Assembly (NCBI GenBank): GCA_963773685.1
Contig: CAVZBY010000011.1
Location: 806,001-870,000, forward strand
DNA: 64,000 bases
Origin: JALHVH01 sp963773685
Lineage (GTDB): Bacteria > Acidobacteriota > Aminicenantia > Aminicenantales > Saccharicenantaceae
Direction of reading: 5' to 3'
The position numbers were made by a program, and so were the translations under genes. A model generated the notes under the pieces. It saw nothing but the letters and a program-made list of their open reading frames with translations, was not told the DNA's origin and did no database searches. Shown in pieces: positions 44,812-54,014 of this stretch; the stretch's first letter is position 1; every line of letters starts with the position of its first letter.

Positions 44812-46706
44812 TGTGCGGGATCTGCGGCGTCGCGGCCCGCGCCGGCGGCCCTCCCGTGACCCCCGAGCTCCTGACATCCATGTGCCGGACCATCGTCCAC
44901 CGCGGCCCCGATGACGAAGGCATCCACGTCGAGGCCGGGATCGGGCTCGGGACGCGGCGGCTGAGCATCATCGACCTCGCCGGCGGCCACCAGCCCCTGG
45001 CCAACGAGGACGGGACGCTCTGGGCGGCGCACAACGGCGAGGTCTATAACTTCCCCGAGCTCCGGCGGGAGCTCGAGGCGTGCGGCCATACGTTCCGGAC
45101 CCGGACCGATACCGAGGCCGTGCTCCACGCCTACGAGGAATGGGGGGACGAGTTCGTCGGCCGGCTCCGGGGGATGTTCGTCACGGCCATCTGGGACCGG
45201 CCCAAGCGGCGGCTCGTCGTCGTCCGGGACAGGCTCGGCATCAAGCCGCTCTATTACACGCTCCTCGGGGACGGGACGCTCGTCTTCGGTTCGGAGCTCA
45301 AGGCGGTCATCGCCCACCCCGGCGTCCGGCGCGGGCTCGAGCCGCAGGCGCTCGACCTCTTCCTGACGCTCGAATACGTCCCCTCCCCCTGGTCCATCTT
45401 CAAGGGCGTCAAGAAGCTCCCGGCCGGCCACATGCTCCTCTACCAGGACGGGAACATCAGCATCAGGAAGTACTGGGACCTGCCGTCGAAGAAGCGGGCG
45501 CGCCTCGTCGAGGCGAAGGAACTGCCGGAGGTCTGCGACGAGCTCTACGCGCTCCTGAAGGAGTCGGTGAAGCTCCGTCTCATCAGCGACGTGCCCCTCG
45601 GCGCCTTCCTGAGCGGAGGCATCGACTCGTCGACCGTGGTCGGGCTTATGCGCGAGCTCGGCGCCTCGCCGCTCAAGACCTTCTCCATCGGCTTCAAGGA
45701 CGCCTCGTACGACGAGCTCGAGCACGCCCGGCGGATCTCCGGCTTATTCAGGACGGAACACGAGGAGCTCATCATCGAGCCCAAGGCGGTCGATCTCACC
45801 GAGACGCTCGTCCGCCACCTCGACGAGCCGTTCGGGGACTTCTCGATATTCCCGACCTACCTCGTCTCCAGGATGGCCCGGGCCCACGTCACCGTCGCCC
45901 TCTCCGGCGACGGGGGCGACGAGGTCTTCGGCGGCTATGAGACCTACCAGGCCCAGAAGCTATCACGGGCCCCGCTGGTCGCGCCGCTCGCAAGGGCGGC
46001 GGGGGCGGTCGTCCGAAAACTCCCTCCCGCGGCGAAGAAGAAGGGGGCGTGGAACAAGCTCCGGCGCTTCTCCCAGGGGTTCGACAACCCGGCCTCGTTG
46101 AGGCACCTCCGCTGGATGATGTTCATGTCCAGGGAGGACCGGCGGAAACTGTACACGCGAGGGCTCATCGACGATCTCGGCGGCCTCTCGGAGCCTTCGG
46201 ATATGGAGCCCTTCGCCTCGGTATTCGGCAAGCTGGAGAGGTTCGACCGGACGAATGGCGAGCTTTATCTCGACCTCAAGACCTACCTCGCCGACGACAT
46301 CCTGGTCAAGGTGGACCGGATGAGCATGGCCCCGTCCCTCGAGGCCCGCGTGCCGCTCCTCGATCACAAGCTCGTCGAGTTCGCCTTCACCCTGCCCGGC
46401 TGGGCCAAGCTCCACGGCCTCAAGACCAAGTGGATCTTCAAGAAGACCATGGAGCGCCTCCTGCCCATGGAGACGCTCTACAGGAAGAAAGAGGGCTTCT
46501 CCATCCCCATCAAGCACTGGCTGAGGGCGGACCTCAAGGACATGATGCTTGGCTACCTCGACGAGAAGCGGCTTCGCGAAGAGGGGCTGTTCGAGCCGGC
46601 CGCGGTCGGGGCCATGATCAAGGCCCATCTCAAGGGCCGCGAGAATTACAGCCATCAGCTCTGGGCGCTGCTGGTCTTCGAGATCTGGAAAGAAAATTAT
46701 CTGTAG
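44811..46706 (+). CDS. asnB: Asparagine synthetase, glutamine-hydrolysing
   Basis: 631 residues. It begins MCGICG, where Cys2 is the glutaminase nucleophile after Met removal, followed by the class II glutaminase features RTIVHRGPDDEG, RRLSIIDLAGGHQPLANEDG and NGEVYNF. The synthetase domain (from about residue 210) has the PP-loop FLSGGIDSSTV, the second ATP motif LSGDGGDEVFGGY and the C-terminal KTYLADDILVKVDRMSMAPS and EARVPLLDH. It makes asparagine from aspartate, ATP and glutamine. Several paralogues in glycan clusters modify other carboxylates; its coupling to the membrane protein upstream leaves that possible. Confidence 0.92.
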   Translation: MCGICGVAARAGGPPVTPELLTSMCRTIVHRGPDDEGIHVEAGIGLGTRRLSIIDLAGGHQPLANEDGTLWAAHNGEVYNFPELRRELEACGHTFRTRTDTEAVLHAYEEWGDEFVGRLRGMFVTAIWDRPKRRLVVVRDRLGIKPLYYTLLGDGTLVFGSELKAVIAHPGVRRGLEPQALDLFLTLEYVPSPWSIFKGVKKLPAGHMLLYQDGNISIRKYWDLPSKKRARLVEAKELPEVCDELYALLKESVKLRLISDVPLGAFLSGGIDSSTVVGLMRELGASPLKTFSIGFKDASYDELEHARRISGLFRTEHEELIIEPKAVDLTETLVRHLDEPFGDFSIFPTYLVSRMARAHVTVALSGDGGDEVFGGYETYQAQKLSRAPLVAPLARAAGAVVRKLPPAAKKKGAWNKLRRFSQGFDNPASLRHLRWMMFMSREDRRKLYTRGLIDDLGGLSEPSDMEPFASVFGKLERFDRTNGELYLDLKTYLADDILVKVDRMSMAPSLEARVPLLDHKLVEFAFTLPGWAKLHGLKTKWIFKKTMERLLPMETLYRKKEGFSIPIKHWLRADLKDMMLGYLDEKRLREEGLFEPAAVGAMIKAHLKGRENYSHQLWALLVFEIWKENYL

Positions 46707-46775
46707 CCGCAGGCTTTAGCCTGCGCGCCATAGGCCCCAGCCCGCGCAAAGACGCAACCTAAAGGTTGCGGCTAC
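46703..46775. repeat. Paired family A palindromes
   Basis: Forward copy at 46703-46725 (starts inside the asnB stop region) and an inverted variant with an AACCTAAAGGTT core at 46751-46775. Together they can form a longer cruciform between convergent asnB and tilS, possibly serving as a bidirectional terminator. Confidence 0.75.
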
Positions 46776-46796
46776 AACAGGCAGGGACGCCAATCC

Positions 46797-48224
46797 TTAA
46801 TGCGATGACTCCGGCTTTTCAATTAGCAGGATCCTCGATGTGCGCGGCTTGAGCCGGAAGCGCTCGGCGACCGGAAGGCCTGGAACCCAGACGATATGCT
46901 TCCCGGAAAGGAAAACCGGCAAGGTATCACGGTCGGCCCGGGGGACCTTTTTGGCGCGGAGGATCTCCTTGAGCTTCTTGGTGCCGGGCGCGCCTAGAGG
47001 CCGATACTTGTCGCCCGGACGACGGCTCCGGACGGTCAACGGGAATTCCAATGGCGCCATGTTCAAGAGCGCCCTTTTCTTATCGTCATAAGCCGGGATC
47101 CTGGCCTTTAGGAGAGCTCGCTTTTTCCCGTCAGGCGCCGGCAAAGCGCCCTGCCCGCGTTCGAGGATCGATCCTCGGAACGCGCCGCCCGTACTGGGAA
47201 GTTCGAGCATCCCTTTTCCGTTCCAACGGACCTCGTAGGGCGCCGCGCCCGGCCGTTTTCCGGGGCGCTCCAGGATCAGGCGGCCGGCCTCCCGCCGGAC
47301 GACGCGCCATTTCCCGAGCGGCCTCTCCTTCCCTTCTTTGAGCGCCAGGATGTCTTCGACGTCGTCGAAGCCGAAGCCGCGAAGGTCGCCCGCGTGCTCA
47401 TACAGGAATCTCCGGACGATCCGTCGGGCCAAGGCACGAGGCACAAGCCCCAGGGCGCCGGCGTCGAGGGAAAAGAAGTCGCCGTCGCGGCGGGCCAGCT
47501 CCTGCCAGGCGGTCGATGTCACTGTTTCGAGGAGCTCCTCCTCGTCCCGGGCAAGCGCGGAGAGGCGCCCTAAGTGGCGGACGACGGCGGGATCGACCCG
47601 GGCAAAGGCCGGGAGCGTCTCGAGCCGGATGCGGTTACGGAGGATGCGGCGGTCGAGGTTCGTCTCGTCGGTACGGAACGGGATGCCTCGCCGGCGGCAG
47701 AAGGCTTCCGTCTTCGCGCGCTCGACGTCGAGGAGCGGCCGGATGAGCCCCCGGTCCGGGCGCGCCGGGATCCCGCCGAGGCCCTGGAGCCCCGTGCCCC
47801 GAACGACGCGCATGAGGACGGTCTCGGCCTGGTCGGTCAAGGTGTGGCCGGTGGCGATCTTCGTCGCCCCGATCCGGCGGGCCGTCTTCCGCAGGAACTC
47901 GTAGCGGAGCTCGCGCCCCGCTTCCTCGAGGTTGAGCCGGCGGCGCTTCGCGAAGAGGCGGACGTTGCGGGAGCCCGTGACGCAGGGGACGCGGCGCCTC
48001 CGGGCGACGGCTTTCACGAACGCCTCGTCCTCGCCCGCGCCGGGCCTGAGCTTGTGGTTGAAATGGGCGACGGCGATGCGGATGGGAATTTCCCGCCGCA
48101 GTTCGAGGAGCAGCTCGAGCAGGGCCATCGAATCCTGGCCTCCCGAAAGGGCCGCCAGGACCTTGTCGCCCGGTTCGATGAGCCTCGCCCCGAGGACGCT
48201 TTTCCGGAATTTCTTATAGATCAT
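46797..48224 (-). CDS. tilS: tRNA(Ile)-lysidine synthase
   Basis: 475 residues. The start at 48224 (MIYKKFRKSVLGARLIEPGD) is preferred over an in-frame ATG at 48293 because it begins at the conserved N-terminus. The PP-loop is ALSGGQDSMALLELL (SGGxDS), followed by AHFNHKLRPGAGEDEAFV and KIATGHTLTDQAETVLMRVV, all standard in TilS. The C-terminal TilS domain includes LTVRSRRPGDKYRPLG and KKLKEILRAKKVPRADRDTL. It converts C34 of tRNA-Ile(CAU) to lysidine. A short internal repeat (DGKKRALLKARIPAYDDKKR) marks a linker. It is transcribed away from the tRNA gene. Confidence 0.92.
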   Translation of the reverse strand: MIYKKFRKSVLGARLIEPGDKVLAALSGGQDSMALLELLLELRREIPIRIAVAHFNHKLRPGAGEDEAFVKAVARRRRVPCVTGSRNVRLFAKRRRLNLEEAGRELRYEFLRKTARRIGATKIATGHTLTDQAETVLMRVVRGTGLQGLGGIPARPDRGLIRPLLDVERAKTEAFCRRRGIPFRTDETNLDRRILRNRIRLETLPAFARVDPAVVRHLGRLSALARDEEELLETVTSTAWQELARRDGDFFSLDAGALGLVPRALARRIVRRFLYEHAGDLRGFGFDDVEDILALKEGKERPLGKWRVVRREAGRLILERPGKRPGAAPYEVRWNGKGMLELPSTGGAFRGSILERGQGALPAPDGKKRALLKARIPAYDDKKRALLNMAPLEFPLTVRSRRPGDKYRPLGAPGTKKLKEILRAKKVPRADRDTLPVFLSGKHIVWVPGLPVAERFRLKPRTSRILLIEKPESSH

Positions 48225-48368
48225 CGCGGGGTTTATTGTATCGCATTCCGGTAAGGAATTCGCGGGACACGATACGAAATCCGGAGATTTCATTCATGTC
48301 CCGGAATTCCCGGCCGCCCGGCTGCGATTGACCTTTGACCCCGATTTCGCTAGAATTCGGGGGCTCCT

Positions 48369-48442
48369 GGCGGCGTAGCTCAGTTGGTCAGAGCATGCGG
48401 CTCATATCCGCAGAGTCGGGGGTTCAAATCCCTCCGCCGCCA
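48369..48442 (+). tRNA. tRNA-Met (CAT anticodon, elongator type)
   Basis: A 74-nt cloverleaf: acceptor GGCGGCG/CGCCGCC with discriminator A, D arm GCTC-AGTTGGTCA-GAGC, anticodon arm TGCGG-CTCATAT-CCGCA with CAT at 48403-48405, and T arm GGGGG-TTCAAAT-CCCTC. CCA is not encoded. The paired G1-C72 rules out initiator tRNA. The GGC..GTAGCTCAGTTGGT pattern fits elongator Met rather than the lysidine-modified tRNA-Ile2, though the latter also has CAT. Confidence 0.93.
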
Positions 48443-48803
48443 TACCTCCCAATTCAGGACACAATGCCAATTTCCCTTTCCCAAGGGGCGTCTGGGGGAA
48501 ATGGGACGTTGTGTGGCTTCGTTCCGCGGCTGCTAAAGATGCCTCTTTCGCGGTTCGTTGTAGCCTCAGTCTTTTGACTGAGCATAGAGATTCCGGATTC
48601 TAAGACGCAGGCTAAAGCCTGCGGCTACAGATCTTCTTAAGCTCGGGCTAAAGCCTACAGCTACATCAGGACACCCGCTAAAGCATGCGTCTGCATCAAG
48701 ATCCGGGCTTGAGCCTTGGGTGCCCCCCCTTTCCTAAAGGGAGGTTGGGGGGGATTTAAGGACCGCGGGAGATTCATAAATCCCCCCTGGCCCCCCTTTT
48801 TCG
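48443..48803. repeat. Family A and B repeats after tRNA-Met
   Basis: No gene is visible. Family A palindromes lie at 48560-48583 (variant CTCAGTCTTTTGACTGAG), 48604-48628 and 48642-48665 (decayed). A family B hairpin is at 48723-48758. The 5' half of another family B element (AAATCCCCCC ... CCCCCCTTTTT) is at 48777-48800, whose other half lies beyond the inserted element at 48804-48981. Confidence 0.8.
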
Positions 48804-48981
48804 TGTACAAACCGGGGAGATAGGTAACAGATGTTCGGGGACATAGGTAACACTTTTAGCCCTTTTGCTGCAAGCTTCTCAGGTCCAGCTCTTTGACCAC
48901 CTCCACCGACTCCGCCATGTATCCTAGCAAACTGTTACCCATGTCTCCGAACGCTTGTTACCCATATGGCCGGTCTGTACA
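48804..48981. mobile_element. 178-bp MITE-like remnant with IS-type terminal inverted repeats
   Basis: The ends are TGTACAAACCGGGGAGATAG and, read from the other side, TGTACAGACCGGCCATATGG; over the outer 26 bases 20 match. Each end also holds a second inner copy of the GGTAACA box (TTCGGGGACATAGGTAACAC and its partner). Such doubled GTTACC...TGTACA ends resemble those of IS481-like elements. Between them is only a 20-codon frame on the minus strand (48856-48918), so the transposase is absent. TTTC occurs on both sides and may be the target duplication. Confidence 0.7.
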
Positions 48982-48985
48982 TTTC

Positions 48986-49168
48986 AAAGGGGGGTATTCC
49001 ATAGCTTCGCCTGCGGTTATGCAGGCCAAAATACGCAGCTTCATCAGGATGCACGGTAGAGTAAACGGCTGCATCAAGATGCATCCCAATGCACGCGGCT
49101 GCATCAGGATGCAGGCTGGGAACTCGGATCTTTCCCCCCTTTCCAAAAGGGGGGATGGGGGGATTTTG
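48986..49168. repeat. Composite repeat copy 1
   Basis: Begins AAAGGGGGGTATTC and ends in a family B hairpin plus GGGGGGATTTTG. It shares order and sequence with copy 2 at 54205-54356: AGCTTCGCC, TATGCAGG, ATCAGGATGC, GCATCAAGAT, CAGGCTGG, TCGGATCTTTCCCCCC. The two direct copies bracket the HD-GYP/aldolase/AOR module. Confidence 0.8.
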
Positions 49169-49176
49169 TCCGTACC

Positions 49177-50724
49177 TCAGTGCCAGCCGTTGGCTTCTTC
49201 TTCGAGGTGAAAGCGCTTCTCGCGGAAGAGCTGGATGCAGGCGTCCACGACCCGGGCATCGAACTGGATGCCCCGGCCGCGCCGGATCTCTTCCAGGGCC
49301 TTCTCCAGCCCGAGCGCGGGGCGGTAGGGCCGATGCGAGGACATGGCCTCGACGTGGTCGGCCACGGCGATGATGCGCGCCTCGAGAAGGATGGCGTCCC
49401 CGACCAGCCCATCCGGATACCCGGAGCCGTCCATGCGCTCGTGGTGTTGGAGGACGATGTGGGCGACCGGCCAGGGGAATTCGATCGTCTTCAGGATGTC
49501 GTAGCCGACCCGCGGGTGGTCCTTGATGAGCTGGAACTCGGTCCGGGAGAGCCGCGTGGGCTTGCTCAGGATCTCGGCCGGCATGGCGATCTTGCCGATG
49601 TCGTGGATGACCGCGGCCATCCGGATGCCTTCGATCCGGTCCGGGGTGAGGTTCATCGCCCGGGCGATGGCGACGGCGAGGTTCATGACCCGGCGCTGGT
49701 GGCCGGCCGTGTAAAGGTCCCGCATCTCGATGGTCAGGGACATCGCCTTGACCGTGCCCTCGAGGGCCATCTGGAGCTTGCCCAGGGTGTTCTGGAGCTG
49801 GTCCTCGGCCCGGCGGGTGTCGAGGACCTTGCTTTGGAGCTCGGCGTTGGCCTTGGCCAGCTCGTCGGTGCGCCGGCTGACCTTGTTCTCCAGCTCCTCC
49901 TTGACCAGGCGCAGTTCCTGCTCCGCCCGCCGGCGGTCGGAGACCTCCTTCTCGAGGTCCTGGGCGCGCTCCTCGACCTTCTGCTCGAGCTCCCGATTGA
50001 AGTCCTCGAGCTGGCGGTTGGCGACCTGGAGGCTGTCGACCATCGTATTGAAGGATCGGGCCAGCTTCCCGACCTCGTCGTTCGAGCCGACCGAGGCCCT
50101 CTGCTTGAAGTCGCCGCGGGCGATGCGCTCGGCCGTTCGGGTCACGGCCGTAAGCGGCTGGGTGATGAACGTGCTCAGGCCAAAGATAAGGAGGATACCG
50201 CCGGCGAGGATGACGAGGCTGACGAGGGCGACGGTTTTCTGGTGGTGGCGCAGCTCCCGGAAGGGCTCTGCCATGGAGAAGCCCAGGAACAGGCGTCCGA
50301 GGCTCCGTTCGCCGGAGAGGAGCGGGGCGGCCGTCCGGAAGAGCATGCCCGGGCGGAACGCCGGGGCCTCCTCGTCCACCCTCTTGAAATCCCGGGCCTC
50401 GGCCTCGGAGCGGTTGTAGGCGGTCACGACCTTCCCCGCGTCGTCGAGGACGACGAGGTAGGCGAGCTCGTTCTTCTCCCGGACACGGCGGAGGAGGTCT
50501 TCGAGGTCCTTTCGGTCGCCCGAGGCGAGGGCGAGGTCCAGTGAGTAGGCCGTCATGTCCACAAGGCTCGAGTATCGCTCGGCCAGGGTCTTGAGGACCT
50601 GGGACTCGAGGCGCTTGGGAAAATAGAAGACGAAGAACGTGAAGATGAGGGCGACGAGGGTCGTCACCAGCAGAAAGATCCGCGTCCGGATCTTGTGGAT
50701 GCGAAGCTTCGTGAAAATTCCCAT
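49177..50724 (-). CDS. Membrane HAMP / HD-GYP protein (putative c-di-GMP phosphodiesterase)
   Basis: 515 residues from the ATG at 50724 (MGIFTKLRIHKIRTRIFLLV). One membrane helix at about 18-37, a periplasmic sensor of about 150 residues, a second helix at about 168-190 (LVSLVILAGGILLIFGLSTF), a HAMP domain (TQPLTAVTRTAERIARGDF), then a coiled coil of about 80 residues. The HD-GYP domain follows with HDIGK, HHERMDGSGYP and the preceding HQRRV. All catalytic residues of the c-di-GMP-cleaving family are present. c-di-GMP commonly controls type IV pilus use, and the pilus core operon starts 5 kb away, but the nearest co-oriented genes are metabolic. Confidence 0.9.
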   Translation of the reverse strand: MGIFTKLRIHKIRTRIFLLVTTLVALIFTFFVFYFPKRLESQVLKTLAERYSSLVDMTAYSLDLALASGDRKDLEDLLRRVREKNELAYLVVLDDAGKVVTAYNRSEAEARDFKRVDEEAPAFRPGMLFRTAAPLLSGERSLGRLFLGFSMAEPFRELRHHQKTVALVSLVILAGGILLIFGLSTFITQPLTAVTRTAERIARGDFKQRASVGSNDEVGKLARSFNTMVDSLQVANRQLEDFNRELEQKVEERAQDLEKEVSDRRRAEQELRLVKEELENKVSRRTDELAKANAELQSKVLDTRRAEDQLQNTLGKLQMALEGTVKAMSLTIEMRDLYTAGHQRRVMNLAVAIARAMNLTPDRIEGIRMAAVIHDIGKIAMPAEILSKPTRLSRTEFQLIKDHPRVGYDILKTIEFPWPVAHIVLQHHERMDGSGYPDGLVGDAILLEARIIAVADHVEAMSSHRPYRPALGLEKALEEIRRGRGIQFDARVVDACIQLFREKRFHLEEEANGWH

Positions 50725-50838
50725 CACGCTCTCCAGTATCGGGGACGCTCCCCGGAGGCGCAATGCTCCCGGGGGGTGATTTCGGGGGGTGATATTCACC
50801 CCTCGCGAGGAGGGGCGAAAACGGCGGGGGGGAGAACG

Positions 50839-52161
50839 TCACCAGCGGCGGGCTTTTTCGGGCTCCATCTTCCGGAGGTCGAGGCCGCGCATGAAGGCGC
50901 CCGCCCTGTAGAGGCATATCTCGCGGACGGAGGATGGGTGGTGGAGGACCTCGGAGAGGGACTGGGCGCCGACGGCCCAGACGCCGCCGCCCCGGACGAC
51001 GACGACCTTGTACTCGTGGAGGAGGCGGACGAGCGTCGCCGTATCGGACTTCGGCGGGACCACGGGGATGACGAGGTACTGGAAGCCGCCCTCCGCATCG
51101 ACCGGGACGATGCGGTCGGTCGGGACCGACTCTCCCGGATAGATGAAGTGGGCCTGGGCTTCCGCTTCGGGGACATGGCAATGGAGAACGGTCTGGAAAT
51201 CGCTCGCGGCGTAGATGGCCTTGTGCAGGGCGATCTCGGGATCGTCGTCGGGGCCGAGGGCCAACGGGACCTTGAGCAGGGGCCCGCCGATCTCCCGGGG
51301 CATGGACGCCTTGGGCGCGTAGAGCAGGGCGGCGACGCCCCGCACGGACATCGAGCCCGTATGGAAGGGCGAGAGGCGGGACTCGAAGATACGGTGTCCG
51401 GCCTTGACGAACTCGGCGAGGATCTCCTCTTCTTCCGGGAAATCGCTGCGCTCGTCGTCCACGCTCCCGTAGTCCGCGGGCCGATAGGAGAACGCGGCGC
51501 CGGGATCCGAGGCGATCCTCGCGCGCAGGGCTTTGACGTCGACGCCGATCGCCTCCATCTGCCGGACGACCGCGCCCGAGTTGTTGGCGACGCAAAGCCG
51601 GAAGAAGGCCTCGGGGAGCGTCCTGCCCCAGGCCATGGCGCCATGCCCCCAGACGAGGGTCAGGACGTTCGCGCCGAGGCGCTCGGGTATGGTCCGGGCC
51701 ATTTCGGGGGAGCCGCTCGGGACGGCGAACCAGTCCACGGGCACGGAGCCGCCGAGATGGTAATAGCCGAGCGGGTCCACGGGAACGAACGGCGGGAGGG
51801 CGGACGGCTTCGGCTCGTCGTCGAGCGTGGCGATGACGAGCTCCTTGATATGGGCATGCATGGAGGCCCGGACGCCGGGCAGGGCCAGGACGCGGGCGTG
51901 GACATCGGTCTCGGAAGACGCCTTGTAATAGCCGTAATCGGTCTCCGACGGCGAAAGGAAACAGATCTGGGAGCGGTCGAGCTCCCCTTTCTGGGAGCCC
52001 GTCGCCGTGATGACGATGCGCTCCTCCCCCGCCGCGTCGGTCCAGCGGACGGCCATGTTGCCGCTGTGGCTGTCCTGGACGTCGACGAGAAGCGAAGCCC
52101 GTCCCACGGCCCGGAACATGTTCAGCAGGGCCTCGTCCGCCGTCCATTTGCCCGCGCTCAT
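50839..52161 (-). CDS. Tandem class II aldolase/adducin-domain protein
   Basis: 440 residues with two class II aldolase domains. The first has SGNMAVRW, SMHAHIKELVIAT and WGHGAMAWGRTL, the second GSMSVRG, VLHCHVPEAEAQAHF and RGGGVWAVG. The His residues that bind zinc are present in both, although the second domain is less canonical. The start at 52161 overlaps the AOR stop (ATGA), so the two are translationally coupled. Single-domain relatives act on fuculose, rhamnulose or ribulose phosphates; with an AOR partner it may produce or consume an aldehyde that AOR oxidises. Substrate not visible. Confidence 0.82.
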   Translation of the reverse strand: MSAGKWTADEALLNMFRAVGRASLLVDVQDSHSGNMAVRWTDAAGEERIVITATGSQKGELDRSQICFLSPSETDYGYYKASSETDVHARVLALPGVRASMHAHIKELVIATLDDEPKPSALPPFVPVDPLGYYHLGGSVPVDWFAVPSGSPEMARTIPERLGANVLTLVWGHGAMAWGRTLPEAFFRLCVANNSGAVVRQMEAIGVDVKALRARIASDPGAAFSYRPADYGSVDDERSDFPEEEEILAEFVKAGHRIFESRLSPFHTGSMSVRGVAALLYAPKASMPREIGGPLLKVPLALGPDDDPEIALHKAIYAASDFQTVLHCHVPEAEAQAHFIYPGESVPTDRIVPVDAEGGFQYLVIPVVPPKSDTATLVRLLHEYKVVVVRGGGVWAVGAQSLSEVLHHPSSVREICLYRAGAFMRGLDLRKMEPEKARRW

Positions 52162-54014
52162 CGGCTCCTCCTCCGGATGTTCAGGGCGTCGCAGAGCTCG
52201 CCGGTCGGGCGGCCGTCCGCGTCCCAGCGCCGGATGCCGTAGTAGTCCCGGCGCATCCGCTCCTTGTCCTCCCGCGAGACGCGGCGCTCCTTGCCTTCGA
52301 CGACGATGGGAAGGTCGCTGAACCGCTCGGGGAGGTCGTCGTCCTCCGCCGTTGCGCCGGCCTCGATGTTGAAGAGGCGCTCGAGCGTCGCGACCCGATT
52401 CGCGATCTCCTCGAGCTTCGCCACCGAGAAATCCCCCCCGGTCGCCCCGCTGGCCATCCGGGCCCACGGTTCGGTGGAGAACGCGTATCCGGTGAACCGG
52501 CAGACGCCGAGGCTGTCCTGCAGGATGCCGACGTTCTGCATGTTCCGGATCGCGATCGGGGATTGGAGCAGGCTGTAGCGGGGGATCTCCTTCGTTCCGC
52601 CGAAGAAGGCCAGCGACACGGCATAGCCGCCGCGAAGGTGGCAGGCGCCCGTCGGGGACGTCATGTAGCCGAGGGCCTGGGTGAACGAGGCGCGCGGGTC
52701 GTAACCCGGGATCTCGAGCTTCTTGACGGTCATCGAGGACCCGGGCTTTCCGCAGGAATCGGCCAGCCGGAACGAGCCCTCGGCCAGGCGGTCGCCGATC
52801 CCCTCGCGCGCGGCCGTCATCCGGACGAGCTTCTCGAGGGCGTCGCTCCGGCCGAAGGAGAGGTCCATCCCGCCCGTCTCGTCCGGGGTGATGAGGCCCG
52901 CCTCGAAGAGCTCCATGGCGCAGGCCACGGTGCCGCCGTAGCTGATGGTGTCGATGCCGAGCTCGTTGCACCTGTAATTGGCCCGGGTGACGGCGGCGAG
53001 GTCGTAAATGTCACAGACCGGCCCCATGAGGACCGTGGTCTCGTATTCGGGGCCCTCGCCCTTCTCGTCCGGGCCGCCCCGGCCTGGAACCGCGGTATGC
53101 CGCTGACAGCCGATGGGACAGAGGAAGCATCCCCCCGCCCGCTCGAGGAACGTCCGGGCCAGGGTCTCTCCGGAAACCCTATCGACGTCCGCTTCACGGT
53201 GCGTGCAGTCCCGGAAGTTCCGGTGCGGCAGCATGCCGATGAGGTTGATGAGCTCGACGAGCCCCGCCGTGCCGAGCTCCCGCAGGAGCCGCTTGGTGAC
53301 CGGGGCCTGCTTCAGGAGATAGACGGCCTGGTCCAACCCGGACCGGAAGAGGTCGCGGTCGCCGATGCCGGTCTTTTCCCGGCCCGAGACGCGCACGGCC
53401 TTGAGCTTCTTGCTCCCGAACACCGCGCCGGGGCCGCATCGACCGTAGACGCGGTTGCGGTCGTTGGCGACCGCCGCGATGCGGACCAGGTTCTCGCCCG
53501 CCGGACCGATGCAAAGGACCTTGTACGGATTCCCGGCCTCCGCGCCCGCCGCCAAGGCCTCGGTCGTCTCGTGGATATCCTTGCCCCAGAGGCCGCCGGC
53601 GGGGAGGAGCCGGGCTCCGCTCGGCCGAATGTCGAGCGTTACGGGCTCGGACGACCGCCCCTTGACGACCAGGACGTCGTGGCTCGAGGCCTTGAATGCG
53701 TTCGCCCAGGTGCCGCCGGAGTTCGATGACCCGATGAGCCCGGTGAGCGGAGATTTGAAGACCATGTGGCCGCGGCAGGACGTCGGAGCGTTCGTTCCAA
53801 CGAGCGGCGAGGTCGCGATGACGACGACGTTATCCGGCCCGAGAGGATCGCAGGCGGCGTCGGCTTCGTCGCAGAATATGCGCGTCGCGAGCCCGCGGCC
53901 TCCCAGATAGTCCCGGACCAGGATGGGATCGAGCGCTTTCGTCTCGACGCGCCCTTCCGTCAGGTCGACCTCGAGGATCTTTCCATGATAGCCGTGTGTG
54001 GATAGATCGGACAT
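52158..54014 (-). CDS. Tungsten/molybdenum aldehyde:ferredoxin oxidoreductase
   Basis: 618 residues of the AOR family, oxidising aldehydes to acids with ferredoxin as acceptor. The N-terminal pterin-binding domain has YHGKILEVDLTEGRVETKAL, DYLGGRGLATRIF and CRGHMVFKSPLTGLIGSSNS. The [4Fe-4S] ligands are CFLCPIGC (C-x2-C-x3-C) and a distal Cys in DSLGVCRF. A Glu-rich loop EKGEGPEYETTVLMGPVCDI is also typical. It needs a bis-pterin cofactor and oxygen-free conditions. A MoaD-like gene on the same strand 0.4 kb upstream may serve cofactor synthesis. The aldolase gene overlaps its stop. Confidence 0.92.
   Translation of the reverse strand: MSDLSTHGYHGKILEVDLTEGRVETKALDPILVRDYLGGRGLATRIFCDEADAACDPLGPDNVVVIATSPLVGTNAPTSCRGHMVFKSPLTGLIGSSNSGGTWANAFKASSHDVLVVKGRSSEPVTLDIRPSGARLLPAGGLWGKDIHETTEALAAGAEAGNPYKVLCIGPAGENLVRIAAVANDRNRVYGRCGPGAVFGSKKLKAVRVSGREKTGIGDRDLFRSGLDQAVYLLKQAPVTKRLLRELGTAGLVELINLIGMLPHRNFRDCTHREADVDRVSGETLARTFLERAGGCFLCPIGCQRHTAVPGRGGPDEKGEGPEYETTVLMGPVCDIYDLAAVTRANYRCNELGIDTISYGGTVACAMELFEAGLITPDETGGMDLSFGRSDALEKLVRMTAAREGIGDRLAEGSFRLADSCGKPGSSMTVKKLEIPGYDPRASFTQALGYMTSPTGACHLRGGYAVSLAFFGGTKEIPRYSLLQSPIAIRNMQNVGILQDSLGVCRFTGYAFSTEPWARMASGATGGDFSVAKLEEIANRVATLERLFNIEAGATAEDDDLPERFSDLPIVVEGKERRVSREDKERMRRDYYGIRRWDADGRPTGELCDALNIRRRSR

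Noticed and set aside
42802..44877. 691-residue open frame on the minus strand across the glycosyltransferase-like gene
   Set aside because: It is the antisense shadow of the 43000-44811 gene: low complexity rich in Glu/Arg/Gly, no domains, no ribosome binding site. GC-rich codon bias creates such long antisense frames throughout the window.
48369..48442. tRNA-Ile2 (CAU, lysidine-modified), suggested by the adjacent tilS
   Set aside because: The body sequence fits elongator tRNA-Met better. Proximity to tilS is not evidence of substrate identity, although the CAT anticodon alone cannot decide.
48856..48918. 20-codon frame inside the IS-like remnant as a gene
   Set aside because: No ribosome binding site or homology I can name; more likely the joined ends of a deleted transposase frame.
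48935..52147. 1070-residue minus-strand frame over the HD-GYP and aldolase genes
   Set aside because: It is an Arg/Pro/Gly-rich out-of-frame translation of two well-identified genes, crossing their boundary and a repeat. No recognisable domain.
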